From: JANXQG01 sp963824275 | GTDB taxonomy: Bacteria > Planctomycetota > Planctomycetia > Pirellulales > Thermoguttaceae | Reading direction: 5' to 3' | Length of the DNA: 64,000 bases | Assembly: GCA_963824275.1 (NCBI GenBank) | Contig: CAWGOT010000010.1 | Coordinates: 744,001-808,000, forward strand | The notes under the pieces: generated by a model | The model's database searches: none | The model's input: only the letters and a program-made list of their open reading frames with translations | What the model was told of the DNA's origin: nothing | Position numbers and translations under genes: made by a program | In this document: positions 36,744 to 51,700 of the stretch, one piece after another | How the letters are laid out: each line of letters opens with the position of its first letter | How positions within the stretch are numbered: the stretch's first letter is position 1

Positions 36744-39700
36744 GCTGATCGAGTTGATCGACTGCGGCGAGTTGCTGGCGTCGAGCGTGCCGCCCGTGAC
36801 GTAAACGTCGGAATGGGCGCGAACGCATCGGCCGCACCCGCCCTGAGCACGCCCGCATTGATCGTCGTGGGGAAGCTATAGGTGTTCACGCCGGTCAACG
36901 TGAGCATGCCGGAGCCGTTCAGGGTGAGGCTCAGGCCGCCGTTGCCGTCCCGCAACGAGCCGCCGAAGTTGCTCGAGCCGGTCTGAGTCGTGGTCAGCGT
37001 CGCCTGCGAGCCGGCACTGTTGGTGATGATGCCGGTCGCGCCGCTGCCGCTGAGCCTGCTGACCGACACGGTGTTGCCGTTGAGATCGAGGACTCCATCG
37101 CGGACACTCAACGTGCCGCCCGGCAAGGCATTGGGATCGCTGGTCCCAAGCTGCAGCGTGCCACCGCTGACCATCGTCATACCGGAGTAGGTATTCGTGC
37201 CGCCGAGCGTGAGCATGCCTCGCCGAGCTTGGTCAGGCCGCCGCTGTTGCTGCCGGCCAGGTTGCCGGTGTATGCGACGGTCGCGCCGTTGGTATCGATG
37301 GCAATGGAGGCCGTGCTGTTGACGATCTGACCCGACACGTCCTGCGTGTTGTTTGCGCCGTATTGCAGCGTGCCGCCGGCGAACGTGATGTTGCCGGCGC
37401 CAATGCCGAGGTGCTGAAGTTCAGCACGCCGCTCGCGAGCGTCGTGCCGCCGGTGTAGGTGCTCACGCCGCTGAGATACTGCGTCCCGCTGCCGGTCATG
37501 ACCAGGGCCAGGTTGCCGTTGGGCGAGCTGTTCTGGATCGTGCCCGAGAAGCTGCCGCCGTTGTTGCCATTGCCAAGGGTCAGAATCGATTGTTGCTGGC
37601 CGGCCACGTTGTCAACCGTCCCCGATCCGTTCAGGGCGCCCACGCCGGCGTTGTTCCCGGCCAGATCGAGCAGGCCGCCGTTGTTGATCGTCAAGGCCCC
37701 CGCGTTGTTCATCGCGGTGTTGCTGCCCAACTGCAGCACGCCGGCCACGACGTGGGTGCCGCCGCTATAGGTGTTCGCTCCGGAAAGGTTCAACAGCCCT
37801 CCGTTTGCCCCGTTGAAGACCAGCGCGAGCGTGCCCGCACCGTCTTGCAGCGTGCCGCCGAAGAAGGTCGTGCCGCTTTGCGCCACCGTCAGGGTGACGC
37901 CCTGCGCAACGCTCGTGGTAACGGTGCCCGATGCGCCGCTGAAGGACGGTACCGTGACGCTTTGTCCGGCCAGGTCGAGGACGCCCCCGTTGGCCGCCAC
38001 GGCGCCGGTGCCCAGGGCATTGGCGTTGCCCAACTGCAGCGTGCCGCCGGTGACCTGCGTGCCGCCGGAATAAGAATCCGAGCCTTGCAACGTCAGCATG
38101 CCGCCGCCGACCTTCGTCAGCGATCCGCCGGCGTTGCTGCTGGCGCCGCCCGCGTCCGATATGCTGCCGGCAAAGGCCGTGTTCGTGCCGTCCGTGCCGA
38201 CGGTCAAAGCGCCGCTGCCCAGAGCCACCAGGCTGCCGGCCACGCCTTTCAAGGAGCCGATCGTCTGATTCGAATTGTTCAGATCCAGGATTGCCCCGGA
38301 TGCGGTGATGTTCACGGGCGTGGTGCTGGGCAATGCGGAATAGGTGCTGCCACCGCTGCTGCCGCCGTAGAACTCATTTTGCAGCGCCGTGTTCGTAGCC
38401 GCAATCTGGGCGGCAGTCAGGACCGTATTGTAAGCCACGATGGCCGAGATGTCGCCCGTCAGGAACTCGGCGCCGTCGCCGCGGGCGCCGATGGACGTGG
38501 TCAGGCCCGCAGTGAATGTGGAGGTGGCGCTCTTATCGGTGGTCGCAACGGTTGCTCCGTTGACATAGAACTGCACCGAGCCGCCCGTGCCCTGGTGATA
38601 CGTCAAGGCCACGACCTGGGGGTTGGCGGTAACCGGACTGCCCGTCGTATCGGCAATGTCCGTCGTGTTCTGCGAGTTCATCGTCAACTGGGCGCCGGTG
38701 CTCACGCGGAATTGCAGACCGCCGGCTGCGCTTGACCCGACAAATGTCCCAAGCGCATTGGTGTTCGACGTTTGCATGACCACGAAAACAGTCCCGGTAC
38801 TAGAGGATGCGGAGAGAATATCCTTCAAAGAAGAAGCGCCGTTGAAAACGAGGGTTGGCGCACCGTCGAGACCTGCGGCCTGGTAGGTCACTGTTCCCGA
38901 ACCCGAGGTCGCTGTCAGGCCGTTGCCGCTCAAGTCCGGGACGCTGGTCACCGCCGCGCCATTGGCAAGCCCGATCAGACTGGCGGCGTTCAGGTAAAGC
39001 GCACTGCCAGGCGTGACTGAGGCAACGGCGACGGGCGAGAGCCGAAGGATGCCGCCGGCGATGGTCGTGCCGCCGTTGTAGGTATTGCTCCCGGTTACGG
39101 TCATCGTGCCCGTGCCGGTCTTGATGAATCCGCTCGTGGGGCTCCCCGCGGCGCTCGTCAAGATTCCGGTAAACGTCGTGCTGACGTTGTTGCCGCCGAC
39201 GGTCAAGACCCCATTGTTCAAATTCACGAGCCCGGCCCCGGCCAGGCTGCCGATCGAGCCCGCCGAAACGTTCAATCCCAGGTTTCCACTGTTGTTCACG
39301 ATCACCCCGCTCGACTGCGACAGTGCGTTTCCGGCCGCGTCGGCGATGGCCAGCGTGCCGCCGTTGACCGTAGTCGGGCCGGTGAGGTTGGGATTTGCGG
39401 CGGCCAGGGTGAGGATGCCGGGGCTGTCCGTTCCCTGCGAGCCAACGAAGGTCCCAAGCGTGATCCCGCCGCTGCCGCTGAGGCTATTGGCGAAGGTCAC
39501 GTTCTGGTTGTTGATGTAGAAGATCGCTCCGCCCGGATTATTGATGGGCGCGATCTGGCCCGACACGTCCGTGTTGACGCCCGACCATCGCAGGGCCCCG
39601 CCGCCGAAGACGATGCTGCTGGAGGGCGAAATCGCCCCCGTGCTGTTCATGCTCAACACGCCGCCGTTGATACTGGTCGGGCCGGTATAGGTGTCCGTGC

Positions 39701-42700
39701 CGCTGAACCTCTGGAACCCGCTGCCGGCGGCCATCACGACGGACACCGTGCCGGAGCCGTTCGTAATGCCTCCGGTGAAGGTGTAGTTGCCGCCGGCCGC
39801 GTTGCCCAAGGTCACCGTATCGGCCCCGCTGCCGGCCACGTCGGTCACCAGTCCGCTGCCGCTCAGACCGCCTGCGGAAGGACTGAATCCGTTGATGTCG
39901 AGCACGGAGTTCACGGTCAGGCCGCCCGTCACGGCCCCCAAGGCCGCGGAATTCGCCATCTGCAAGGTCCCGCCGTTGATCGTCGTGCCGCCCGTGTAAT
40001 TGCTCGATCCGGCAAGTTGCATAACGCCGTTGCCGTTCTTGACCAGGGTGCTGGCGCCTAAATTCTCGATGGAGGAAGTGACGATCATGTCGAGGGGCGG
40101 GTTCGCGGCCCCGCGGGTAACGTTGAAGCTGCCGCCGTTCAGGGTAATCACCGTGGCGCTGACCAACGCAGGATTGCCGGCGGCGTCCGATGTGAAATTC
40201 AATACGCCGTTGACGGCAATGTTGCCGCTGCCATTGCCGGGTCCTGTGGAGCCGATCGTGCCGCCGGTCATGTTGAGCGTCGTGAGCGACGTGTGGTTCG
40301 CGCCCAACTCGACGAATTGCCCCCCGCTCTGGATATTGAGCGTCACGGCGCCGGTGTTGTAGCCAAGGACATCATCGACGCCGCTGCCCTCCAACGTTGC
40401 GCCCCCTGGACCGTGACCGTTGTGCCGGGCCCCAATGTGCCGGTCCCGCCGCCGACCGTCAAGTCCATGCTGCCCGCGCTGACGATCGTGCCGCCGGTGA
40501 AGGTGTTGGCATGGCTCAGCGTGAGCAGGCCGGTGCCCACCTTGAGCAGCGCACCGCTGCCGCTGAGGGCGCCGGAGTACGTGGTGTTCGTGTTCAGTCC
40601 GCCGACCGTCAACGTGCCCGCGGAAACGCCGGCCGTGGTTGTGTTGAGGGCGAAACCTCCGCTGCCGCTCAACGAACCGAAGACGGGATTGACCGCGCTG
40701 GGGCCAAAGAGGATTACGCGGGTGCTGTTCATGACCACCGCGGCGTCCGTCAAGGCGGCGGCCGAGTCGACCTCAAGCTCGCCGCCATTGCCGAGGCCAC
40801 TGGTCCCGACCAGCGACGTGACGCCGGCCGGATTGATCGTGATCGTTCCCGCGTAGCCGGCACTGCCGCTGACATGCACGATTCCCGCGGGCGCAGACTG
40901 ATTAATCGGCGCGGTATCGATGGTCAAAGCGCCCGAACCGGCAAGCTGGGCGAACGCCAGGTCCTTGCCGGCCCACTGCGTGTAAACCTTCAACCCGCCG
41001 GCGCCGATCGTCACCGTGCCGCTCAGGGTTTGGTAGCTGTCCTGTGAAAAAATGGTGCCGCCGTTGATGGTCATGTTGTTGGGGATGGTGGCGTAGGTCG
41101 TGGCGCCGCCCGTGCCGCCAAGCGTCAGCACGCCGTTGCCGCTGATCGACACCGATCCGGAACCCAGGCGCCTTGATTCTCCAAGGTGGGGCCGTTGCTG
41201 CCGTTGCCGGAACCATCGAACAGGCCCAACTGGAGCGTGCCGCCGGTAATCGAGGTGCCGCCGCTGTAGGAGTTGGCCACGTTGGCGAAAGTCACGTTGC
41301 CGGACTGGACGATTACGGAGCCGCTGCCCGTGATGGCAGCCGTGCTCAAGTTCACGCCTTGGACCAACGTGCCGCTGCTCTTGTTGAAGGCCAGCGCACC
41401 ATTGTCCGTGATCGTGCTGGCGGCGTTGAGGCCGCTCCCGTTGCCAAGCTGCAGCGTGCCGGCCGAGATCAGCGTCGGGCCGCTGTAGCTCTCCCCGGCG
41501 GTGAGCGTCAGGATGCCGCTGCCCGTCTTGGTCATCTTGCCGTTGCCGCCGATCGCGCCCCCAAAGGTCATGGTCGACGGATTGGCGAAGACTAGCGCCC
41601 CGCTGTCCGTCACGGCGGTGTTGGGCAAGGAGCCGTTGGTCGTCAGGCCGTTGCCGACCTGCAGCGTGCCGTAGCTGACCACCGTCGTGCCCGAGTAGGT
41701 GTTGTTGCCGCTGGTCAGGATGACCTCGCCGCCGGTCGGCGGGCCGTTGACCACCAGGCCCATGCTGCCCGTCAACGACGGGGCGAAGGTCAGCGTGCCG
41801 CCGCCGCCGCCCAGGCGATAGTTCGTGCCGCTGGGCGTCAGAACGCCAGTATACGTCTCGCCGTCCAAGGCGCCGAGGCTGAGATAATTAAGAGAATACG
41901 TGCCCAGGTTGACGGCGTCGGCCGAAGTGGGCGGGGTCACGACCAGCGTGCCGGTGGAGTTCGTGCCGCTGCTGAGGTACGGCAGCAGGCCGGGCAGGCC
42001 GCTCGCCTGATACAGGCCCACGGCGCCGAGGTCCCGACGCTGATCGAGTTCGAGCCGGCAACCGAGGAGACGTTGCTCACGGAACCGTACAGCAGTGCGC
42101 CGGCGGTGACGGTCGTCGAGCCGTAATAGGTATTGACGCCGGGGCCGGTGAGGTACAAAATCCCGGTCGTGTTCTTCACCAGGCTGGCGGCGTTCCCGCC
42201 GTCGTTGATCGAGCCCGCAAAGCTGCCGGCGCCGACCGTCAGCGTGGTGCCGCTCTCGTTGAACAAATTCAGCGTGCTGCCAACCGAGCCATTCAGGCCG
42301 GCCAGCGTCTGGGCCGTGTTGTCCAATTCGACCGTGCTTGCGTTGTTGATGTTGAGCGTGGTCGTGGAGGGCAGCGAACCGGTCGCGCCCACGGTGAGAT
42401 AACCGCCGTTAATGGTGGTCGCGCCGGCGTACGTCGCGTTGCCCAGGAAGACCACGTTGCCGGGACCCGTCAAGGTCACGCTGTTGGTCCCGCTGCCATG
42501 CACGATATTCCCGGAGAAGGTCAGGGCGTTGCCCGGACTCACCGACTGCGAAACGATGGTCAGCGAACTATTGAGCGTGACGGTCCCGCCGAAAGCGGAA
42601 TTGCTGTCGTCCGCACTTCCCAGGGTGGCGTTGGCCGCGTTGACGGTAATGTTCTGCGAGAAGGTGTTGCCGCCGCTGATGAACAACTGCGCCGGGGTGC

Positions 42701-45700
42701 TGCCCGTGTAAATATCGCCCACCTGGATGGCCGTGCCGTTGCCCAAGGCGCCGGCCGCCGCGGCCACCAGCACGCCCGCACTGATCGTCGTCGTGCCGCT
42801 GTAGTTGTTCTGCGCCAAGCATCAGCGTGCCGGCGCCGAGCTTGTAGAAGCCCATCCCGGCGCTGCCGGAGGAGCCGTCGGGAATGCTCGAGCCATAGCT
42901 GAAGGTCTCGCCGGACACAACCTGGATGCCGAAGACCGAGCCCGTGCCGAAGGTGACGTTGGTCAATACGCTCGACACGTCGCCCGGCTGGAACTCGCCC
43001 GTGTTGCCGCCCGCCTGCACGACCAGCGTGCTGCCGGCGCCGTTGACGGAAATCTGGCCCCCGGCCAGGTAGGCCGGCTGGCCGCTGTATAATCCCAGGG
43101 TATTGACGCTGGTGGCGACGAGCACGCCGCCGTTGACCTGGGTGCCGCCCGTGTAGGTGTTGTTGCCCGTGAGGGAGAGGATCCCCGTGCCGAGCTTCAT
43201 CAGGCCCAAGGGGCCGTTGGTGGTATTGGCAATCGGCGTGCCGTAGGTGACGTTCTCCGGGGCGTTGACCTGGATGCCGAGGTAGGTGTTCCCTTCGAAA
43301 GTCGCGTTCTGCAATACCTGGTCGACGCCGCCCCCTGAAGTCAGGCTGAAATCGCCGGCATTCGTGCCCGCGGTGACCGCTAGCGTGGCGCCGGGGTTGA
43401 CGACAATGTTCCCGCCCGCCGTGTAGCCGGGCAAGGCGCCGGTGTTGGCGGCGATGAGCACGCCGGCGTTGACCGTGGTGCCGCCGGAATAGGTGTTGTT
43501 GGTGCCGCTGATGGTCCAAGTGCCCGGGCCGTTCTTCGTCAGGTTGCTGGCGCCGCTGTAGATCAGACCCAGCGAGCCGTTGGTCGTGCCCTCCAGGGTC
43601 AATGGGCCGTTGGCCGTGTTGTTGATCAGCCCGTAGCCATTGGCATTCCTCGTGGCGTTCAACTGGAAGGTGACGGCGCCCGAGGCGTCGAGGGTTGCCC
43701 CGTTGGCGCCGATGGTAAAGCTGCGGTCCCAATTGCCGCCGGCGGTCGTCGTGCCGACGTAGCGGATCGTGCCGCCGTTGAGCACCAGATTCGTGGCGCT
43801 GAAGTCGTCATGGCCCAAGCCGGAGTTGCTGGGATTGGTCCCCGTGTCGGCGTCCGACCAGGCCGAGACCTCGAGCACTCCACCCTGGTTGATCGTAACC
43901 ACCGAGCTGTTGGTCCAAGCCAGGTTGGAGTACAGGCTGCCGCCGACGAGCGAGAGGGTGCCGCCGCTGACCGTAGTTGGGCCGCTGTAGGTGTTCTGGC
44001 CGGCGAGCTTCAGGTAGTTGCCGCCGATCGTCAAGAGCGAGCCGCTGCCGCTGATGACGCCGCTGTAAGTCTGGGCAACCAAGTTGTTGAAGATCAGGGC
44101 GGAGTTGTTGACGATGTTGCCGGCAACCGCGCCGCTGGTGACGCCGTTGCCAAGCACGAGCGTGCCGGCCGAGACCGTGGTCGGACCGCTGTAGGTCTCG
44201 ATATTGGTCAAGGTCAGCGCGTGGCTGCCCAATGTGGTCAGCGCCGTTGCCGCCGATCAGGCCGGCAAAGGTCTCATTCGCTGCATAGTTGAAGGCCAGA
44301 ACGGCGTTGTCATTCACGCCGCCCAGCGGCGACAGCGAGGCGTCGTTGCCGGGCTGCCCGTTGCCAAGCACGAGCGTGCCGCTCGAGATCGTCGTGCCGC
44401 CGCTGTAACTGTTGGCAGTGATCATGGTCAACTGGCCCAGGCCGGACTTGGTCACCGCGCCGCTGCCGCCGATCGTGCCGCCGAAGGTCTGAGGAGCGTA
44501 GTTGGCGAAGATCAGGAGCGAATTGTCCAAGACCTGGCCGGGCAGCGAACCGTCGGACGCCGCACCGGTGTTATTGCCAATCTGCAGGGTGCCGCCCGAA
44601 ATCGTCAGGCCGCCGCTGAACGTGTTGCCCGTGCTGGTCAGCGTCACGCCGCCGCTCGCAAGCTGCACCGTGCCCGTGCCCGTGATCGGGTTGGCGACGG
44701 TCTGCTGGCCGGTGAGGCTATAGATCAGCGCGCCGTTGTCCGAAATCGGTGAGTTCGTCAACTGGCCGTCGGGGCCGGCGGTGCCGTTGCCCAATTGCAG
44801 CGTGGAACCCGGCCCGATCGAGGTCAGCCCCGAGAAAGTGTCCGTGTTTTCGATGATCACCGTACCGCTGTTGGTCAGGCTCAGGCCGGTGTTGCCGATG
44901 ATGGAGGCGGTCCCCGTAATCGTATAGGCATACAACGTGTTCTGGAACGTCATGCTGCTGGGCGCCACGTTCCCCGCGTTCACATTGAGGAGGAAGCCCG
45001 CGGCCGAATCGCTGAAGACCACGGCATCGCCCGGCTCAAACTTATCGAACTGATCATTTCCGCCCATTTGCTGGAAATTGTTAATGGCGTTCCAACTGCT
45101 GGTGTTGAGCCCGGTCCAGGCCACGGAGTACAGCCCGCTGACCACCAGGTCCAACTCGGCGCCGTTGACTACCAGGCTGCCGTTGGCCCGGTTGGGCAGA
45201 GACTGGCTGAGTGAAAAACCGTAGCCCAGTTGACCGTAGGTGCCATTCGGGAGCAGGGCCGCCAGCGTGCCGGAGTCGCTGGGGGCGACGGACATCAGGG
45301 CGTAGGTACTGGCGCCGGAAATCGCGCCCGTGATTACGATCCCTTCCGTGCTGCCGCCAAAGCCGGGCAGCCCTGCGCTGTTCTGGATCTCGATTCCCGG
45401 ATTGCCCGGAGCGCCACGGAGTCGAACTGGAATAGGACATTCTCGCCGCCGCTGCCGTTATTGATTTGCAGCCCGTTGGCCAGGACGAACGGGCCGCCGG
45501 CCATGCCGCCCTCAATCGTCGTGCCGTTGTACAGGTTGACGTTGCCGTAGACAATGCCCGAACCGCCCAGCGTGGCTGCCGCGGTAGCTTGCAAATTTCC
45601 CACGGTCACCGTGCTCGTCGCGCTGGACGAGGCATACAGCGAACCGTTGACCAGCAGCCGGCCCGTGGCGACGGTCGTCGTTCCGCTAAAACTGTTCGAG

Positions 45701-48700
45701 GCGGTAAAGGCGATCGTTCCGTTCCCGGCGCTGTTGCCGCCCAAGCCGCCGAGCCCTATGCCGTTGCCGGAAGATCCGTTGCTGGAGGTCCCGCCCGTGA
45801 AGGCCGTGCCCCCGATTTGCACCGCCACCGCGCCGCTGCTGCTGATGGCGCCGGTGAAATCGACCCGGCCCGACTGGGCCGCAAAGAAGGTCACAGGGCC
45901 GTTCAAGGTGACGTTGCCGTTCATGGCCGTGTAGTCGTCGGTGTAACCGCCCAGCACCACCATGCCATTGCCACCGGCGCCGCCGGGAAGGGCGTTGACC
46001 ACGATATTGCGGTTCGTCGACAAGGTCGGGCTGCTGCCGATGGTCTTGCTGTTGGGCCCATAGGTCAGGAAGGACAGGTTGGCCCCGCTGGTCGTGGCGC
46101 TGGTGCCCAGCACCAGAGCGGCCGTGCCCATGCCCAAGGGCCCGGTCTGGCTGTTGTTGGCATAATCATAAGCGCCGATCAACAGCCCGCCCCCGGCCAC
46201 TTGCAGGCTGGCGGCGCTGAAGCTGTTGCCGCTGTTGGCGAAGAGCAGGCTGCCGTTGCCGCCGATCGTCACATTGACCGCGGCCGAACCGGAGTTGCCG
46301 ATCACGCCCGCATACTCGCCCTCGGGCAGCTTGGCGCTGAAGCTCCCGCGAATCGACGAGAACTGCACGTTGGTCCCGACCACGTTGGAATTCAGGTCGA
46401 TCGGGTTCGCCAGGATCAGCATCGTGTCGGACGTGGGCGAGCCCAACACCAGGTTGCCGGGGATATAAGTGCCGAACTGCAAGGTCTGCAGGGTGGTTGA
46501 GGCACTCGTCGAGTACAGGGCCACGGTTCGCGTCGTGGCCGTGTTCGCGGCGGATGCCGAAAAGCCCACAACGTCCGCCGTATTCCCGGATGAGCCCAGG
46601 CTGATCTGGCCGGCGGTAGGCGTCTGGCCGGCCGGAACCACCTGATAGCTGAAGTCCGAGGTGGAGGTAGGGGCGTTGGGGTCCAAGCCGATCGTCGCGC
46701 CGATCTGCAGGATCGCCCCGTATCCAATTGGACCGGCGCCGCCCGTCGAGTTCAGGCTCACGGGGGCGAGATAATTGTCATTACTGCTGGTCCCCAGGGC
46801 ATTGGCGTTGAGCAGCGAGAGGATCGATTGGCCGCCGCTGGCGGCGCTGGACACGGTCACGCGTCCGGCGGGGGCGTTGGTATTGGCGCCCCCGAGATCG
46901 AGTTCTCCGTTGAGCACGATCGTCGGGCCGGAGTAGTTGTTGGAGGCGTTGGTGAGCCGCAAGACCCCGGGCCCCAGCTTGGTAAAGCCCACGGAGCCGG
47001 CGGCCGAGTCCTGGAGTGACTGCGTGAACGATTGCGCCCCAGTGGCGTTGGTGGTGTCGATGCCGAAGGACGAGCCGGCTAGCAGTCCGCTGCTGCTGCC
47101 GGTCAGATTCGCAAACAAGGTTCCGGCCTGCGTGGGGCTGAAACCGCCCGATGTATCGACGTTTACCGCCAAGGTGGCCAAGGAGCCGGCCGTGATGTTG
47201 GCCGCCGTCCAACTGGTTTGAGTGCCGTTATAGAGGCCGGCAGGTTTACTGAACTGCAACGTGCCGCCGCTCACGGTGGTCGTGCCGCCATAGTTATTGG
47301 CCCCGGTCACGACCTCCGTTCCCACCCCGTTCTTGACGAGGGAGATGGTGCCGCTGGTGTTCTGGATCGTGCCCGTGAAGGTGCCGCTCCCGCCGCCGTT
47401 GCCGAGGGTCAGAGTCACCGCGCCGCCGCCGGCCACGTCATTGATCGTCCCACCGCCGCTCAGGACCCCGACGCCGACACTGTGTCCGTTCAGATCGAGC
47501 GTTCCGCCGCTCATGGCCAAAGCGCCCGTGGCGGCGCCCAGGGTCGCCGCCGTACTGCCCAATTGCAAAACTCCGGCTTGAACCGTCGTGCCGCCGACGT
47601 AGGTGTTCGAACCGGTAAGCTCCAGGATGCCGCTGCCGCTCTTGATCAGCGGCGTGGTGGGGTTGAAAGTGGTATCGATGATCGGCGACGTGATCAGCAA
47701 ATCGACGGCCCCAGGACCGCGCGTGACGTTGAAGATGGAGCCGCCGGCACCGGCATTGAGGCCGACCAGCGTCGCATTGATCAGTGCCGGGTTACCGGCC
47801 GCGTCGGACGTGGCGTTCACGGTACCGTTGATGCAGATGTTGCCGGCGGCGTCCGGGCTCGTCGCGCCGGAAGTTATCGTGCCGCCCGTCATCGTGACCA
47901 GGTTAAGCGATGACCGGTTCGCCGCACTGAGTTGATAGAACGTGCCGTCCTTGATCACCAGGTTGCAGCCCGTGTTGTAGAGGTCGTCTTGGGCGTTGCC
48001 CAGCAAGGTCGTGCCCGCGTTGACGGTCACGAGCGTGTTGGCCGGGAAGCTGCTTCCGGCGTTCAACTGCACCGTCCCGCCGTTAATCGTCATGCCGCCG
48101 ATGAAGGTCTGGGCGCTGCCGAGCACCATCAGGCCGCTGCCGACCTTGGTCAAGGAGCCGCTGCCGCTGATGACGCCGGAATAGGTGGTGCTGATGTTGT
48201 TGCCGCCCACGGTCAGCGCGGTGCTGCCGTTGCCGTTGGCATCCGACAGTGAGAAGCTGCCGTTGCCCTCCAGCCCGCCGAGGGTGCCACTGCCCAGCGC
48301 CGTGCCGATGCCGTAGCCGCCGCTAAGAGCCGTGGTGCTCGTCGTCGCGAAGATCAGAGTGCCGCCGCCGTTCTGCGCCCCGTTCGAGTTGGGGCTCGTG
48401 CCGACCACGTTGACGGTCGCATACTGCAACGCGGTGCTGCCGGCGATGACAAGCTGGAAGTTCGAGCCGCTGGTGCCGAGGGCGGAGAGGATGCCATTAT
48501 AGGTGTTGGCGTTGTTGGTGATGTAGGTCGTGCTTGCCTGCGTGCCGTCGGCGTTGAGGAAGCTCAAGGGCGAGCTGCCGCTCAACACGCCGTTCAGGTA
48601 GACGTTCTTGCCGGTATAGGAACTCGCGACCGTGCTGGCGGCCGTGACGTTGATTGCGCCGTTAAGGATCGAATTGCCGTCGTTGCCGACAAAGGTGCCG

Positions 48701-51700
48701 CCGTTGAGCGTCATAGTGTCCGCAAGCGTGTAGGGCAGGCCCGTGCTGCCGGGGTTCCATAGCAAAGTGCCCCCCCCGTTAATCGTGATCGGTCCCGTAC
48801 CGATGCTGATGGCGGTGCCGGTGGCCGGAATTGCCGTCGGCGTAACGCTTATCTCGCCGTTGCTGATGATGGTCCCGCCCGTAAAGGTGTTCGCGGAGTT
48901 GGTCAGCGTGACCGTGCCGGCGCCAATCTGCCGGAGCGAGCCCACGCCGGTAATCGCGCCGCTTTCCGAGAGTGCGGACGTGGAGTAGAAGGCCAAGACC
49001 GCGCTGTTGCTCAAGGTGACGCCGCTGGTTTTGAACGCGGTGACGCTGTTGTTATTGCCGACCTCGAGGGTTCCGCCGGAGATCGTCGTGGCGCCGGTGT
49101 ACGTGTTCGAACCCCCCGAAAGGACCATCCAGCCGAGGCCCGTCTTGTTCAGCGCCGAGGCCGTGCCAATTCCCCCATAGTCGCCCGATTCGTTCACCAG
49201 GGGGGCCGTTACGATGAGGTCCGGGCCGCCGGAATTTGTCTGGCCGACATTGAACGTCGTTCCAGCGGCCAGCAGGTGGTCACCCGCACCATTGCCGTTG
49301 CTATTGGCGATATACGACGGCGCCGAGCCGGAGACGGTAATGGTCCCCAGGATCTCGTAGCCCTGGTAACTACTATTGGCCGCCGCAGTGCCGTCGGTGG
49401 CGTTCTGGTCCAAGGTCCCTCCGCTGAGGTTGACGTTGCCGATGGCGTTATAACGCGTGGAGAAAACGTCGCCACCGTTGATGACGATCGTAGGCAGGCC
49501 GCCCGCGGTTTGCCCGCCGCCGTAGAAGACGTTATTTGTGGTCAGGTAGAGTACGCCGCCTTTGTTCACGGTGATCGTGCGCGATCCGGAGTTCTCGCCC
49601 AACGGGGTGGCGTTGCCGTTGTCGCCGGAAGGTGCGTTGAGCGTCCCGCCGGTGATCAGGACATTGCCTGTAAAGGTGTTGTCAGCAGTCATGGACACGG
49701 AGCCGGCGGAGACCGCCAGGCTGCCGCCGCCAGCGATGAGATCGGAAATCTTGACGCTCGCATTGTTCGTAGCAATGGCCAGCGTGCCGTTGTTCGTGAT
49801 GGTGCCGCCGCTGAGCGAGGCCCCGCCGCCGAGTTGCAGGCCGGCGCCGCTGGCAATGCTCGATGCGGTGCCCGTAAAAGTGCTGGCGCCGGTGAAGAGC
49901 TCGGTGCCGGAACTGATGATAACCCCACCGCCGCCGGTCAAAGCGCCCGAGAAGGGGCTGGAAGTGGTGGAGTTGACGAACTTCAGATAGACAGGGCTGC
50001 CGCCGGTGCTGGTCAGGGAGACATTGCCGGTGCCGATCAGTTGGGAGTTGGTGATCGTGTAGGTGCTGGCCAGGCCGAATCCCATGCCGTTGGACACGTT
50101 GTCCGTGATCACCGAGGTCGGACTCAGGGAGGCCGTGGTCGAGTAGACAATCTCGCCGGCGGAGATCGTCGTCGGGCCGCTGTAGGTATTGGCCTGGTTG
50201 AGCACCAGCGTGCCGCCGCCGAGCTTCAGCAGGCCCAGGTTGCCGGTAAGCGCATTGGTGTAAGCAAAGGGCGAGGGGTCGACCACATTCAGGCCGAGGA
50301 TCGCGCCGGGGGCGAAAACGCCGCTGGTGCTTAAGACGGTGGCGATTTGGGGCACACTGAACTCGCCGGCCGCGGTGCCGGCGGTGACGCCGAAGGTGGC
50401 CCCGGCCGGGACGGCAATGGTGCCGGAGGGCCCCAAGACGGACAGGGCCGTGCTGCCCAGGATCAGGCCGCCGCTGTTGCTGAGCGTCGTGCCGCCGGTG
50501 TAGTTGCTGGCCGAATTACTGAGGACCAGCACGACGCCCGCGACGTTCAAGCTGCCGGCGCCGCTGAGGACGCCCGAGTAGGTGCTGACGCTGCCGCTGG
50601 CGCCGTTGACATTGAGGCCCAGGGGATTGGTGTCGAGGCCCGTGAGCGCGATATTGCCGCTCCCCGTAAGGCCGCCAAGCGTGTAGGTCGTGTTGCCGGT
50701 GGCGAAGACCAGGCCGGCATTGTCCGTGACGGGGCTGTTCTGCACGGCAAGGGCGTTGCCCAACTCAAGCGTACCCCCGGAAATGGTCGTCGCGCCGGTA
50801 TACGTGCTGATACCCGACAGTTCCTCGACGCCCGTGCCGGTCTTGAGCAGGGCCGTCGTGCGGCTCCCATTCACGATCGTGCCGCTGAAGAGCCCCGAAC
50901 CGTTGTTGACGCCAATTTCCAGGGTCTGCGATCCACCCGACCCGGGGTTGGATGTGACCACGCCAGAGCCGCTGAGGGCGTCGACGTTGACCTGATTTCC
51001 GTCCCAGAGGTCCAACGTGCCGCTGAGGCTCAAGGATGCCAGATTGCTCGTCCAGGTGATATTTTGCCAGCCGCCATTCTGGATCCCCGCGCCCTGCGCA
51101 ACACTGATCAGCCCGCCGCCGCTCATGGACATCGTGACCACGCTTCCTTGGTTGGTGCTGCGCCGAAGCCAGCCGCTGGCAATGTTCAACGTGCCGGCGC
51201 CGGTAAAGCTGCTGCTGGGGGGTTCCGAGTTGGCGGCGTTGTCCGCGTTGTTGAGGCTCGAAAGGCTCAGGCTCAGTACGCTCCCCGCAGCGATCGAGTA
51301 GGCTTTGTTGGCGGTCGAGGAAGAACCGGAATAGGCGGCGCCGATCAAGGTCAGCGTGCCGCCGCTGACCGTCGTGTTGGTGTAGTTGGCGCTGCCGGAG
51401 AGGGTCTCATTGCCGCCGCCGAGCTTGATCAAGGATCCGAGGGAGCCTCCGCTGATCGTGCCTGAAAACAGGTTGCTGACACCGTTGGAGCCGAAGCTGA
51501 GCGTCATCGCGCTGCCGTTGGTGGCGGTCAGGGTGAGACTGCCGCTGCCGGCCAGGCCGGCCAGGTGGGCGTTCCTGTGCCGCTGTCGAAGAGCAGGCCG
51601 CCGTTGTCCGTGAGGTTGCTGTTTTGCAGGGCGGTGGTGCTGGTCGTGAGGACGCCGGCGGCGATCGTCGTGGGCCCGCTGATGCTGGCCTGGTCGAGCT

